Positions 19,741-28,002 of a DNA stretch of 44,921 nucleotides are shown here, in pieces (positions within the stretch are counted from its first letter, which is position 1; every line of letters starts with the position of its first letter). A program made the translations under genes and the position numbers. The notes beneath the pieces are model-generated. The model saw only the letters and a program-made list of their open reading frames with translations. It searched no databases and was not told the DNA's origin. The DNA is from Gemella sp. GH3 (GTDB lineage: Bacteria; Bacillota; Bacilli; Staphylococcales; Gemellaceae): assembly GCF_013415425.1 (NCBI RefSeq), contig NZ_JACBYC010000185.1, positions 1 through 44,921 of the forward strand, read 5' to 3'.

Positions 19741-20907
19741 TTACATTAGTTTTCCTACTAATATTTTCGCAATATTTTCCTTACTAGTTTTTTCTATTTT
19801 TTCTACATTATTTTCTTTATCTATTATATATACTTCATTATCATCTGATACAAATCCTATTCCTTCTTTAGAAACATCATTTGCAACAATTAAATCTAAG
19901 TTTTTCTTTTTAATCTTATCTTTTGCATATTCAATTACATTATTAGTTTCTGCTGCAAATCCAATTAAAATTTGGTGTTCTTTCTTATTTTGTCCTAAAT
20001 AATATAAAATATCTTCTGTACGTCTAAATTCTATTTCTATATTTCCTTCTTGCTTTTTAACTTTTCTATCATAAGTAATTAAAGGGGTATAATCAGAAAC
20101 AGCTGCTGATTTAACAATAATATCACAAATAGAAAATATCTTTCTTACCTCTTCAAACATATCATGTGCGGTAGTTATATTTATAATGTTTATATTTTTA
20201 TATGTTGATTTATAAGATGCTGATGTTACTAAATAGACATTTGCCCCTTTTTTAGCAAATTCTTCTGCAATAGCAATGCCCATTTTTCCACTGGACGGGT
20301 TAGAAATATACCTAACAGGATCAATATACTCTTTAGTTGCCCCTGCAGTGACTAATACATTTTTCCCCGAAAAAACTTGAGGTTCTAAAATACTATCTAA
20401 AATAACTTCTTTTTCTGGAAATTTTCCTTTGCCTATATCTCCACATGCCAAAATACCCTGCGCAGGCTCAATAAAGTTAAAACCTAATTGACGCAATTTA
20501 AAAATATTACTTTGTGTTATAGGATTTTCATACATAAATGTATTCATAGCTGGCGCTAAATATATATTAGAAAATGTCCTAGCTGCTAATATCAAAGTAC
20601 TAGCCAAATCATCTGCGATTCCATTAGCAATTTTCGCTATAATATTAGCTGTAGCTGGAGCTATAAGAACTTTATCAGCCCATTTCATTAAATCAATATG
20701 CTGTATTTCATTTACATCCAATTCATTAAAAGTATCTGTATATACTTTATTTTTTGTAATAGTTTGAAATGTTAACTCGGTAACAAATTTAGTAGCATTT
20801 TTAGTCATAACTACCTTTACATTATGTCCTTCTTTAATCATACTACTAGCTAAATCTACTGATTTATAAGCTGCAATACCACCTGTAACTATTTGTAAAA
20901 TGTTCAT
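19741..20907 (-). CDS. coaBC: Bifunctional phosphopantothenoylcysteine decarboxylase / phosphopantothenate-cysteine ligase
   Basis: Two consecutive steps of coenzyme A synthesis. The N-terminal CoaC domain (about 1-175) has the flavin-binding 'IVTGGIAAYKSVDLASSM', catalytic His in 'EIQHIDLMKWADKVLIAPATAN', 'APAMNTFMYENP', and the substrate-loop Cys in 'ACGDIGKGKFPE'. The CoaB domain has 'VLVTAGATKEYIDPVRYISN' and 'GFAAETNNV'. Length of 388 residues is typical. The genes that often precede it (gmk and rpoZ) are missing and gpsB takes their place. Confidence 0.97.
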   Translation of the reverse strand: MNILQIVTGGIAAYKSVDLASSMIKEGHNVKVVMTKNATKFVTELTFQTITKNKVYTDTFNELDVNEIQHIDLMKWADKVLIAPATANIIAKIANGIADDLASTLILAARTFSNIYLAPAMNTFMYENPITQSNIFKLRQLGFNFIEPAQGILACGDIGKGKFPEKEVILDSILEPQVFSGKNVLVTAGATKEYIDPVRYISNPSSGKMGIAIAEEFAKKGANVYLVTSASYKSTYKNINIINITTAHDMFEEVRKIFSICDIIVKSAAVSDYTPLITYDRKVKKQEGNIEIEFRRTEDILYYLGQNKKEHQILIGFAAETNNVIEYAKDKIKKKNLDLIVANDVSKEGIGFVSDDNEVYIIDKENNVEKIEKTSKENIAKILVGKLM

Positions 20908-20925
20908 TATTAATAGAACTCCTAT

Positions 20926-21234
20926 CTAATCATTATATTTTCCAAAAACTGCTTGCTCTAATCTAGCAATTCTTTGTAATATATCTACATTACTTGATTG
21001 CGGCTGTGAATCTTGCTGTTTTGTTGTGTTTTTTAAAGCACTAATTTTTATTTTTAAATTTTGATTTTCTATTTCTAAATCTTTTAATTTTATTAAAAGT
21101 TTTTCTACTTTCATATAATCTTCTATTATTAAATCTAAATAATGATTTACTTCTTCAATATCGTATCCTTTTATTTTATTATTTTTAAATTCTTTTTCAT
21201 ATATTTCTCTTGCTGTTAAATTTAATTTCATCAT
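20926..21234 (-). CDS. gpsB: Cell-division adaptor GpsB
   Basis: Small DivIVA-family coiled-coil protein that links peptidoglycan synthases to the division machinery and moves between sidewall and septum. The N-terminal DivIVA-like domain reads 'LTAREIYEKEFKNNKIKGYDIEEVNHYLDLIIEDY', closely matching GpsB. A coiled coil covers about 38-70, a Gln/Ser linker follows, and the C-terminal trimerisation helix ends 'ILQRIARLEQAVFGKYND'. At 102 residues it is far shorter than DivIVA. AGAGGATT precedes tandem ATGs. It lies within rsmE-gpsB-coaBC-priA, one unit upstream of pknB/prpC. Confidence 0.93.
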   Translation of the reverse strand: MMKLNLTAREIYEKEFKNNKIKGYDIEEVNHYLDLIIEDYMKVEKLLIKLKDLEIENQNLKIKISALKNTTKQQDSQPQSSNVDILQRIARLEQAVFGKYND

Positions 21235-21247
21235 AATCCTCTTATTA

Positions 21248-21994
21248 TTAATTTAGTTCCACAAAATACGCTATACAACTCAAAAAAAACAATGGTGCTG
21301 TTTCTGCACGAAGTATTCTTTTTCCAAGTCCAACAGATTTATAACCATTATCATTAAGATAATTAACTTCCTTACTAGATAATCCTCCCTCACTTCCAAA
21401 CACTGCAACAATTTTTCCATTTTCTAAGTTTTGGGTTAATAATTGTTTTAAATTATTATTTTTCATATTTTTAGCTTCTTCTTCGTAAGCTACAATCTTA
21501 TAATCATAATAACCATAGTTATAAATCAATTCATTTATACTTGATTTATAACTTATAGTAGGAATAGCTCCTCTTTTAGATTGTTCTGCTGCCTCTTTTG
21601 CTATTTTGTTCCAACGAGTCAGTTTACTTTCAATTTTACTATCTTTAATTTTAGATATATTTCTCTCAGAATTAAATAAAACTATCTCTGAAACTCCTAA
21701 TTCTGTAGATTTTTGAATTAAATATTCAATCTTATCATTTTTCAAAGGCGGTATTGCTATAGTTATTTGTACTGACAATTCAGTCGACAATTCTACTTTC
21801 TCTACTGGAAAAACTACAACTCCGTCCAATTTATTATCTTCAATGCTACATATATATCTTTCTTTATTTGAAAATGCAATAAATATCTTATCACCAACTT
21901 TTTTTCTCATTACTTTTATGATATGAAAACTATCATCTTTAGATAAAACAAAATTTTTATATTCAAATTTCTCATCAATAAAATATTGTTGCAT
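21248..21994 (-). CDS. rsmE: 16S rRNA m3U1498 methyltransferase RsmE
   Basis: SPOUT-family methyltransferase for U1498 of 16S rRNA. The N-terminal PUA-like domain has 'HIIKVMRKKVGDKI', and the middle has 'IPPLKNDKIEYLIQKSTELGVSEIVLF'. The C-terminal knot carries the SAM-binding 'AVFGSEGGLSSKEV' and 'VGLGKRILRAETAPLF'. Length of 248 residues is normal. It opens the rsmE-gpsB-coaBC-priA unit, with GAGG before the ATG. In many Bacillota rsmE follows prmA, which is not present here. Confidence 0.95.
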   Translation of the reverse strand: MQQYFIDEKFEYKNFVLSKDDSFHIIKVMRKKVGDKIFIAFSNKERYICSIEDNKLDGVVVFPVEKVELSTELSVQITIAIPPLKNDKIEYLIQKSTELGVSEIVLFNSERNISKIKDSKIESKLTRWNKIAKEAAEQSKRGAIPTISYKSSINELIYNYGYYDYKIVAYEEEAKNMKNNNLKQLLTQNLENGKIVAVFGSEGGLSSKEVNYLNDNGYKSVGLGKRILRAETAPLFFLSCIAYFVELN

Positions 21995-22050
21995 AAATTA
22001 CCTCTATTAAAAATTGTAATAGTAAATAGATGTATTACTATTTATTTAAT

Positions 22051-22079
22051 ATTTTACTTTATAACATTGTACAAATCAA
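22051..22079 (-). promoter_or_regulatory. Candidate promoter of rsmE-gpsB-coaBC-priA
   Basis: Minus strand TTGATT, 17-base spacer, TAAAAT, about 57 bases before the rsmE ATG. It is divergent from the aminotransferase promoter at 22101-22129. The -10 box is imperfect. Confidence 0.45.
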
Positions 22080-22100
22080 CTAATTCATAGAATAACAATA

Positions 22101-22129
22101 TTGCTTTTTTAATATATAAACTTTATAAT
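22101..22129 (+). promoter_or_regulatory. Candidate promoter of the aminotransferase gene
   Basis: TTGCTT, 17-base spacer, perfect TATAAT, ending 45 bases before the ATG at 22175. GGAAAGGA at 22161-22168 is the ribosome binding site. Confidence 0.6.
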
Positions 22130-22174
22130 AAATATATAAATTACTTTATTATAAAATTATGGAAAGGAACAACT

Positions 22175-23422
22175 ATGACTTTTTTTTCTAATTTAGGGGA
22201 CGAAATGATCCTACCTCAAGATGTACTTATTCAATCAAAAGAAACTCAAAATGTCCAAAATGCTATTAATGCAACAATAGGTATGGCAATGCAAAATGGA
22301 AAAGTTATGAAAATTAATAGTTTAGAAAAAATTATTAAAAATCTTAATATAACAGACTATTTGCCTTATTCACCTACACCTGGAGAAATTACTCTTCGTG
22401 ATTTATGGCATAAAAAAATACTATCTGAAAATCCTAATGTAAATCCTAATTATTTGTCAACACCTATCATTACAACTGGAATAACACAAGTATTAGATTT
22501 AACCGCAAATTTATTTACTCAAAAAAAAGATGCAATATTATTACCAGATTTATTTTGGCAAAATTATGAACAAATATTTACAGTTAAGTTAAATAATAAA
22601 CTTTATAAATATCAACAATTCGATAATAATAACAATTATAATTTAAAATCATTTGAAGAAACACTTACTAATATTAAAGAAAATAAAATTACTATAATAC
22701 TTAATTTTCCTAATAATCCAACTGGATATACACCTTCTACTTTAGAATTTAAAAAACTAACTGATATAATTAATGATTTTTTAAAAAATAATTTAAACAA
22801 AAAGATAGTAATTATTTGTGATGATGCTTACTTTGGTTTATTTTTTGAAGATAAGCATAAAAATTCTACATTAAATAGTATTGAAAAATTAGTAGATAAT
22901 AAAAACTGTTTAATAATTAAAGCGGACGGGGCAACTAAAGAACTTTATGCTTGGGGATTTAGAATAGGCTTTATAACATATTACACTAAAGATAATAATT
23001 TAAGAGATATGTTACTAAAAAAAACACAAGGTTACTTAAGGAGTACAATTTCTTCAAGTTCAACTATAGCTCAACAAGCAATAAAACAATTAATGGTAAA
23101 TGAAAATTATTTAAAAGAAAAATCATTAAATGATAAAACAATAGAGAGTCGTTATAAAATTTTAAAAGAAGAAATAATAAAAGAAGAGTTAGCTAAATAT
23201 GTAACTATCTTACCTTTTAATTCAGGGTATTTCTTTACAATTAAATTACCAAAAGAAATTGATGCTGAAGAGTTTCGTCTAAAATTGCTTCACGAACATA
23301 AATTTGGCGTATATGCAATGGATAAAGAACATATTAGAATAGCATTTTCTTGTTTAGAGGAAAGTCATATAATTTTATTAATAAAAAAAATAAAAATTTG
23401 TATTGTAGAAATGAGTAGATAA
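22175..23422 (+). CDS. PLP-dependent class I/II aminotransferase
   Basis: Fold-type I aminotransferase of 415 residues. Active-site residues can be seen: 'NFPNNPTGY' (Asn181, pairs with PLP), 'CDDAYFGLF' (Asp217 and Tyr219), 'GATKEL' (Lys255, Schiff base), and 'GFRIGFI' (Arg263, phosphate contact). The 'ADGATKELYAWGFRIGF' form (Lys followed by Glu, long N-terminal arm with 'YSPTPGEITLRDLW') is known from an aspartate-aminotransferase-like subgroup in Bacillota, but I cannot name the substrate. It stands alone between divergent and convergent neighbours with its own promoter and terminator, so context gives no pathway. Amino-acid:2-oxoacid transfer is a safe prediction. Confidence 0.85.
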   Translation: MTFFSNLGDEMILPQDVLIQSKETQNVQNAINATIGMAMQNGKVMKINSLEKIIKNLNITDYLPYSPTPGEITLRDLWHKKILSENPNVNPNYLSTPIITTGITQVLDLTANLFTQKKDAILLPDLFWQNYEQIFTVKLNNKLYKYQQFDNNNNYNLKSFEETLTNIKENKITIILNFPNNPTGYTPSTLEFKKLTDIINDFLKNNLNKKIVIICDDAYFGLFFEDKHKNSTLNSIEKLVDNKNCLIIKADGATKELYAWGFRIGFITYYTKDNNLRDMLLKKTQGYLRSTISSSSTIAQQAIKQLMVNENYLKEKSLNDKTIESRYKILKEEIIKEELAKYVTILPFNSGYFFTIKLPKEIDAEEFRLKLLHEHKFGVYAMDKEHIRIAFSCLEESHIILLIKKIKICIVEMSR

Positions 23423-23427
23423 GAAAT

Positions 23428-23460
23428 AAAAAATCTAGGAAAAATATTCCTAGATTTTTT
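23428..23460. terminator. Bidirectional terminator between aminotransferase and GNAT gene
   Basis: Perfect 13-base arms AAAAAATCTAGGA / TCCTAGATTTTTT with a 7-base loop. It overlaps the stop codon of the minus-strand acetyltransferase gene and follows the aminotransferase stop by five bases. Suitable for both strands. Confidence 0.88.
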
Positions 23461-23875
23461 AATATTTAAATGAAGCAAATGCAACACAAGATAGGTCATT
23501 AACATTTTTAAAATTTAAGCTTTCATAGAATAATTTAGTTTTTTCTATATTTTCTGTTAGTAGTACTGTTTGATAAACATTGCTATATTTATCTTCTAAT
23601 ATATGTTTTAATAGTGTACTACCAATATTTTTTCTCTGAAATTCTTTTAAGACAATAATATCTTGAATGTAAACTATAGAATGACCATCACCCACTACTC
23701 TAATAATTCCTATTAATTTATTGTCATAATATGCTGCATATATGTATAAAGAATTTTTATAAGCATTCTCTAACATAGAAATATTATTGTAATAGTTAGA
23801 CCACCCTGCATCTCTATATAAATAAATTACTTCGTCTATATCATGAAATTTAAATTCTTTGTATTCTATAATCAT
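23459..23875 (-). CDS. GNAT-family N-acetyltransferase
   Basis: Small GCN5-related acetyltransferase. The acetyl-CoA loop motif is seen as 'VLKEFQRKNIGSTLLKHIL' (Q/RxxGxG/S type), preceded by the beta strand 'YIQDIIVL' and followed by 'FYESLNFKNV', the usual end of the fold. 'DAGWSNYYNN' near residue 25 resembles a subgroup found in Bacillota, substrate unknown. An in-frame GTG at 23887 is possible, but the ATG at 23875 is better placed after GTAGGTG and gives the family's usual start. Probably the last gene of the murT-gatD unit, 24 bases after gatD. Confidence 0.85.
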   Translation of the reverse strand: MIIEYKEFKFHDIDEVIYLYRDAGWSNYYNNISMLENAYKNSLYIYAAYYDNKLIGIIRVVGDGHSIVYIQDIIVLKEFQRKNIGSTLLKHILEDKYSNVYQTVLLTENIEKTKLFYESLNFKNVNDLSCVAFASFKY

Positions 23876-23899
23876 TATAGATAACACCTACTTACTTTA

Positions 23900-24622
23900 T
23901 TATCTACTCCTTAGTATGTTAGCCATAAATTTATTAGCATCAATTTCTATACTATCATTCAAATTAGTAAGATTAATATTACCATATTTATTATCAAGAG
24001 CAGCTTGAATTAAATAATCGGCAACTTTAGGATTTTTAGGTAATATTGGACCATGTAAATACGTACCTATAAGATTTTTATAAACTAATCCCTCTTTTTT
24101 ATCAGTATCATTATTGCCATAGCCTGATTCGACATTACCTAATACTTCATAATTATGATACGTTCTACCACTATGATTTTCAAAACCTACTAACGTTCCA
24201 AACTTATCTGAATTTACTAGGACATTCCCTATCAATCTAGATTTATCAGGTGCTGCTTCTGTATAAAAATCTAATATATTTAATCCTATTAATTTTTTAC
24301 CTTCAGCTGTCTTGTAGTATTCTCCTAGAAACTGATATCCTCCACAAATGGTTAATCCTGGTATTCCATCTTCTATTGCTGATTTCAACTCCGATTTTAT
24401 TTTGAAAAATTGTTCAGTTGCTATGCATTGCTCCCTATCTGAACCCCCACCTATAAAAAACATATCACAATCTGATAAATTTACACCATCAGTGTTTGTT
24501 ATATTTTCAATATCTAAAGTTATTCCTCTCCATTCACATCGTTTTTTTAATGAAATAACATTTCCTATATCTCCGTACAGATTTAATTTATCTGGCATAA
24601 AATGATAAAGCTTTAAATTCAT
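23900..24622 (-). CDS. gatD: Lipid II isoglutaminyl synthase, glutaminase subunit GatD
   Basis: Class I glutamine amidotransferase-like subunit that supplies ammonia to MurT for amidating D-Glu in lipid II. The nucleophile is Cys93 in 'TICGGYQFLG' and the catalytic His is His190 in 'GTYLHGPILPKNP'. The N-terminal 'YGDIGNVISLKKRCEWRGI' is characteristic of GatD (CobB/CobQ-like). Length of 240 residues matches the Staphylococcus and Streptococcus proteins. It follows murT by 8 bases. The modification is known to affect wall cross-linking and lysozyme and beta-lactam resistance in relatives. Confidence 0.96.
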   Translation of the reverse strand: MNLKLYHFMPDKLNLYGDIGNVISLKKRCEWRGITLDIENITNTDGVNLSDCDMFFIGGGSDREQCIATEQFFKIKSELKSAIEDGIPGLTICGGYQFLGEYYKTAEGKKLIGLNILDFYTEAAPDKSRLIGNVLVNSDKFGTLVGFENHSGRTYHNYEVLGNVESGYGNNDTDKKEGLVYKNLIGTYLHGPILPKNPKVADYLIQAALDNKYGNINLTNLNDSIEIDANKFMANILRSR

Positions 24623-24630
24623 AAATTCAC

Positions 24631-25941
24631 CTATTTCATTTCTAATTCTTTTTGTGTTTCTATTAGTGCTGTATAATTAGGAATAACTACATTGTAATTT
24701 CCTTTTAATACTTTTAATTTACTAACTGCTTTTTTTATATTTTCATTAACTATAATATTAGCCTTTATATCCGCATATTTTAAACGTAATGCTAATTCCT
24801 TGGCTCTTTTTCCTGAACATATTATAGTTTCTATATTTTGATTTTGCAATATTTCAAAATTACTATCCCATATCCAAGAGATATCAAGACCATCTGCCCC
24901 ATTATCATTTAATATTATTAAATAATTAATATTTTCTTTTTTATCTATTGTACTAGCAATATCTAGTGAAACATTCATTCCCGCTGGATTTTTAGCTAAA
25001 TTAAGAATTGTAGTAGAATTACCACCATCAGATATAGTTTGCATACGCCCATTTTGTGACGTATAACTAGATAATCCAGAGATAATTTTATTAGAATCTA
25101 AACCTAAAGTACTTAATGTAGCATAAGCAGATAAAATATTATAAATATTAAAACTTCCTAACTGTATTGTAGAAAACATACTTTCACCATTAACTGATAA
25201 TGATATTAATGGATCTACAGTTGCTCTAGTTACACTATAATCAGAATTTTTTCGCTGAAAATCACAATTATCACATTTATAATGACCTAATTGGCTGTAA
25301 TGAATGTGACTATAAATTAATTCTTCTCCACATTTAGGACAAAATTTAGATTCTGTTAAACCTATATTTTTAAATTCATAGGCCTCCACATCAATACCAA
25401 AGTAAATATTATTTTTTCCATACTCAGATAGACGTGCTACGAATGGATCATCAATATTTAAAATTAATTGTATATCTTTATTTTTTAATTGTTCCCCTAT
25501 AGTTGCTATTAATGCATCTATTTCACCAAATCTATCTATTTGATCTCTAAAAAAATTATTAAATACAAATTTTGTAGGAGTAATGTATTTCATTACTTTT
25601 TTTATTGAACCTTCATCAATCTCAATAATAGCAATTTTAGTATTTTTATCTGTTTGAATAGCGAAGGTAGAAATAATACCGTCAAGCATATTAGCACCCT
25701 CATAGTTATTAATAATTTTCACTCCAGCTTTTTTCAAAGTGTATCCTATTAAATTAGATATAGTAGTTTTTCCATTTGTTCCAGTTACAAATACTATCTC
25801 ATCAAAATTTTGTGCTAATTTATTCAAAATATTGTTATCAATTTTTCTTAATATTTTACCAGGAAGATCTGTTCCTTTTTTTCCAGCTAATCTGCTAACT
25901 ATTCTAACTGTTTTAGCAATATTTCTATAAAAAATTGTCAT
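24631..25941 (-). CDS. murT: Lipid II isoglutaminyl synthase, Mur-ligase-like subunit MurT
   Basis: ATP-using subunit that activates the D-Glu gamma-carboxylate of lipid II for amidation with GatD-supplied ammonia. It has the Mur-ligase P-loop 'FVTGTNGKTTISNLIG', the inserted zinc ribbon with four Cys ('CPKCGEEL' and 'CDNCDF') specific to MurT, and the C-terminal DUF1727 block with 'LNDNGADGLDISWIWD', which carries the catalytic Asp. 'NPAGMN' is also conserved. Length of 436 residues is normal. It follows the response-regulator gene by 25 bases in the same direction. Confidence 0.96.
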   Translation of the reverse strand: MTIFYRNIAKTVRIVSRLAGKKGTDLPGKILRKIDNNILNKLAQNFDEIVFVTGTNGKTTISNLIGYTLKKAGVKIINNYEGANMLDGIISTFAIQTDKNTKIAIIEIDEGSIKKVMKYITPTKFVFNNFFRDQIDRFGEIDALIATIGEQLKNKDIQLILNIDDPFVARLSEYGKNNIYFGIDVEAYEFKNIGLTESKFCPKCGEELIYSHIHYSQLGHYKCDNCDFQRKNSDYSVTRATVDPLISLSVNGESMFSTIQLGSFNIYNILSAYATLSTLGLDSNKIISGLSSYTSQNGRMQTISDGGNSTTILNLAKNPAGMNVSLDIASTIDKKENINYLIILNDNGADGLDISWIWDSNFEILQNQNIETIICSGKRAKELALRLKYADIKANIIVNENIKKAVSKLKVLKGNYNVVIPNYTALIETQKELEMK

Positions 25942-25966
25942 TTATTGAGATCTCCTTTTAATTAAA

Positions 25967-26677
25967 TTAATTTTTACTAGCATCAAACATATACCCTGTC
26001 CCCCAAACTGTTACTATCATTTTAGAAACAGCTTTTGAATGTTTTTCAATTTTTTTTCTGATTCTTTTTATATGTGTGTCTACTGTTCGTAAATCTACAT
26101 AAGAATTATAATTCCAAACAGCTTTTAACAATTCTTCTCTACTATATACTTTATCTGGAGATTTAGCTAAAAATATTAATAAGTTAAATTCTTTAGGTGC
26201 GAAATCTACCTCTATACCATTAACTATTACTTTGTGAGAATTAGCATCTATAATTAAATCGTTAAAAACTAAAACATCCTTTGCACTAAATTCAGGAATA
26301 TAAAAAACACTACTTTTAGTTCTTTGTAATATAGCTTTAACCCTAAGTACAACTTCTCTAGGACTAAAAGGTTTTATTACATAATCATCTGCGCCTAACT
26401 CAAAACCATCAACTCTACTTTGTTCATCACTTTCTCCTGATACTATAATAACCGGTGTTGCTTTAGTAGTTCTGATTTCTCTTAGTATTTTAGTTCCTGT
26501 CAACTTAGGAAGTTGTATGTCTAGGAGCACACATGAATATTCTATTTTCTTCAATTTTTCTAATCCTATTGCTCCGTCTCCAGCTTCATCTACTATATAC
26601 CCTTCTCTTTCTAAATACATAGTTAGCAATTTCCTAATTCTATCATCATCATCAACTATTAATATTCTTTCTGTCAT
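25967..26677 (-). CDS. OmpR/PhoB-family response regulator, SrrA/ResD-like
   Basis: DNA-binding response regulator. The receiver domain (1-118) has the acidic pocket 'VDDDDR', phospho-acceptor Asp53, Ser80 and Lys102 ('IKPFSPREV'). The winged-helix DNA-binding domain (about 135-233) has 'FAPKEFNLLIFLAKSPDKVYSREELL', 'DLRTVDTHIKRIRKKI' and 'VWGTGYMF'. It closely resembles my recollection of staphylococcal SrrA, and it occupies the same place, directly after rluB. In staphylococci the sensor kinase SrrB follows; here murT follows and no histidine kinase occurs anywhere in the window. All phosphorylation residues are intact, so it is probably active with a kinase encoded elsewhere. Confidence 0.9.
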   Translation of the reverse strand: MTERILIVDDDDRIRKLLTMYLEREGYIVDEAGDGAIGLEKLKKIEYSCVLLDIQLPKLTGTKILREIRTTKATPVIIVSGESDEQSRVDGFELGADDYVIKPFSPREVVLRVKAILQRTKSSVFYIPEFSAKDVLVFNDLIIDANSHKVIVNGIEVDFAPKEFNLLIFLAKSPDKVYSREELLKAVWNYNSYVDLRTVDTHIKRIRKKIEKHSKAVSKMIVTVWGTGYMFDASKN

Positions 26678-26697
26678 AATAATATTCTCCTAATTTA

Positions 26698-27426
26698 TTA
26701 TTGACCATTTTTAGCTTTATTAATTAATACTTTTACTTCATGAATTGTTAATGGTCTATATTCCCCTATTTTCAATCCTTCCAAAGTTAAATCCTCTATA
26801 GCTACTCTTTTTAGTTTAACAACTTCATACCCTAAAGCTTCAAACATTTTTCTAATTTGTCTATTTTTCCCTTCAAAAATAGTTAATTGCACTAAAGTAT
26901 TATTACTTTTATTCTTATTTTTTAAAATCTTAACTTGTACAGGTGCTGTTTTTGAATTATCAATTATAACTCCTTTGCGTAAAATATGAATGTGGCGCTC
27001 TTCTATAGGTCCTTTTATTTTAGCAATATAAGTTTTATTGATTTTATGACGGGGATGAGTTATCAAATTAGTAAACTCTCCGTCATTAGTCATAATCAAA
27101 GCACCAGAAGTGTCATAATCTAATCTTCCTACTGGAAAAACTCGTTCTGCAATATCTTCAAAAAAATCACTGACTACTTGTCTATCTTTTTCATCAGACA
27201 TTGAAGTTATAACTTTTTCAGGTTTATAGAACAAATAATAACGTTTATTTTCTTTTAATAATCTTACTCCATTTACTATTATTACATCATTAACTGAAGC
27301 TTTAGTTCCTAATTCAGTAATTATTTTTCCATTAACTGATACCTTTCCATCTAATATCAATTCTTCTGCTTTTCTTCTTGAAGTATAACCTGAAGCAGCA
27401 ATAATCTTTTGTAATCTTTCTTGCAT
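26698..27426 (-). CDS. rluB: 23S rRNA pseudouridine synthase RluB family
   Basis: Pseudouridine synthase of the RsuA/RluB/E/F group acting on 23S rRNA helix 89. The N-terminal S4 RNA-binding domain (1-60, 'LQKIIAASGYTSRRKAEELI') precedes the catalytic domain with the nucleophilic Asp in 'GRLDYDTSGALIMTNDGE', then 'THPRHKINKTY' and 'EGKNRQIRKMFEALGYEVVKLKRV'. Length of 242 residues is typical. It follows scpB by 9 bases, the conserved scpA-scpB-rluB order. Confidence 0.95.
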   Translation of the reverse strand: MQERLQKIIAASGYTSRRKAEELILDGKVSVNGKIITELGTKASVNDVIIVNGVRLLKENKRYYLFYKPEKVITSMSDEKDRQVVSDFFEDIAERVFPVGRLDYDTSGALIMTNDGEFTNLITHPRHKINKTYIAKIKGPIEERHIHILRKGVIIDNSKTAPVQVKILKNKNKSNNTLVQLTIFEGKNRQIRKMFEALGYEVVKLKRVAIEDLTLEGLKIGEYRPLTIHEVKVLINKAKNGQ

Positions 27427-27435
27427 TATATTCTC

Positions 27436-27984
27436 CTATTTGTTTAAAAATTCGTTCAAACTTTCTACACTTTTATCTTCTACATTAGGAAGATGTTCTA
27501 AACTTTCCAAACCAAATACATCTAAAAAGTAATCGGTAGTTTCATAAAGTTTTGGTTTTCCTATTTTATCTAACACTTTATTTGAAACTATTAATTCTTT
27601 TTCTAATAAACTATTAACTATAGAGTCACTATTTACTCCTCTTATTTTATCAATTTCAATCTTTGATATTGGTTGATTGTAAGCAATTATAGCTAAGGTT
27701 TCCAACGAAGCTTTTGATAATTTTGACAATTTTTTAGAAGATAATACGGTTTTTATAGTGTTATAAATGTCTGCTTTTACTAACATTTTGTAGATATTAC
27801 CAAATTTCTTTATAATTAATGAATTATCTAATTTATTATAATTTTCTTTAAAAGTATCAAGTAAATTCTCAGCTATATTATAATCAACTTCAAGAAATAT
27901 AGATATATATTCTATAGATATACCTTCTTCTCCTTTTACAAAAAATAAAGCTTCTAATAATTTTTTATTTTCATCAAATAACAT
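27436..27984 (-). CDS. scpB: Segregation and condensation protein B
   Basis: Winged-helix partner of the SMC-ScpA condensin that organises and segregates the chromosome. Two winged-helix domains are apparent. The family block 'ASLETLAIIAYNQPISKIEIDKIRGVNSDSIV' and 'LYETTDYFLDVFGLESLEHLP' identify it. Length of 182 residues is normal. It starts 18 bases after scpA. Confidence 0.95.
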   Translation of the reverse strand: MLFDENKKLLEALFFVKGEEGISIEYISIFLEVDYNIAENLLDTFKENYNKLDNSLIIKKFGNIYKMLVKADIYNTIKTVLSSKKLSKLSKASLETLAIIAYNQPISKIEIDKIRGVNSDSIVNSLLEKELIVSNKVLDKIGKPKLYETTDYFLDVFGLESLEHLPNVEDKSVESLNEFLNK

Positions 27985-28002
27985 AGTATAATTTTGTGTA
28001 TA

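Noticed and set aside
20908-21250. RNase P RNA (rnpB), often found near gpsB
   Set aside because: The gaps around gpsB are only 13 and 18 bases, so there is no room for it.
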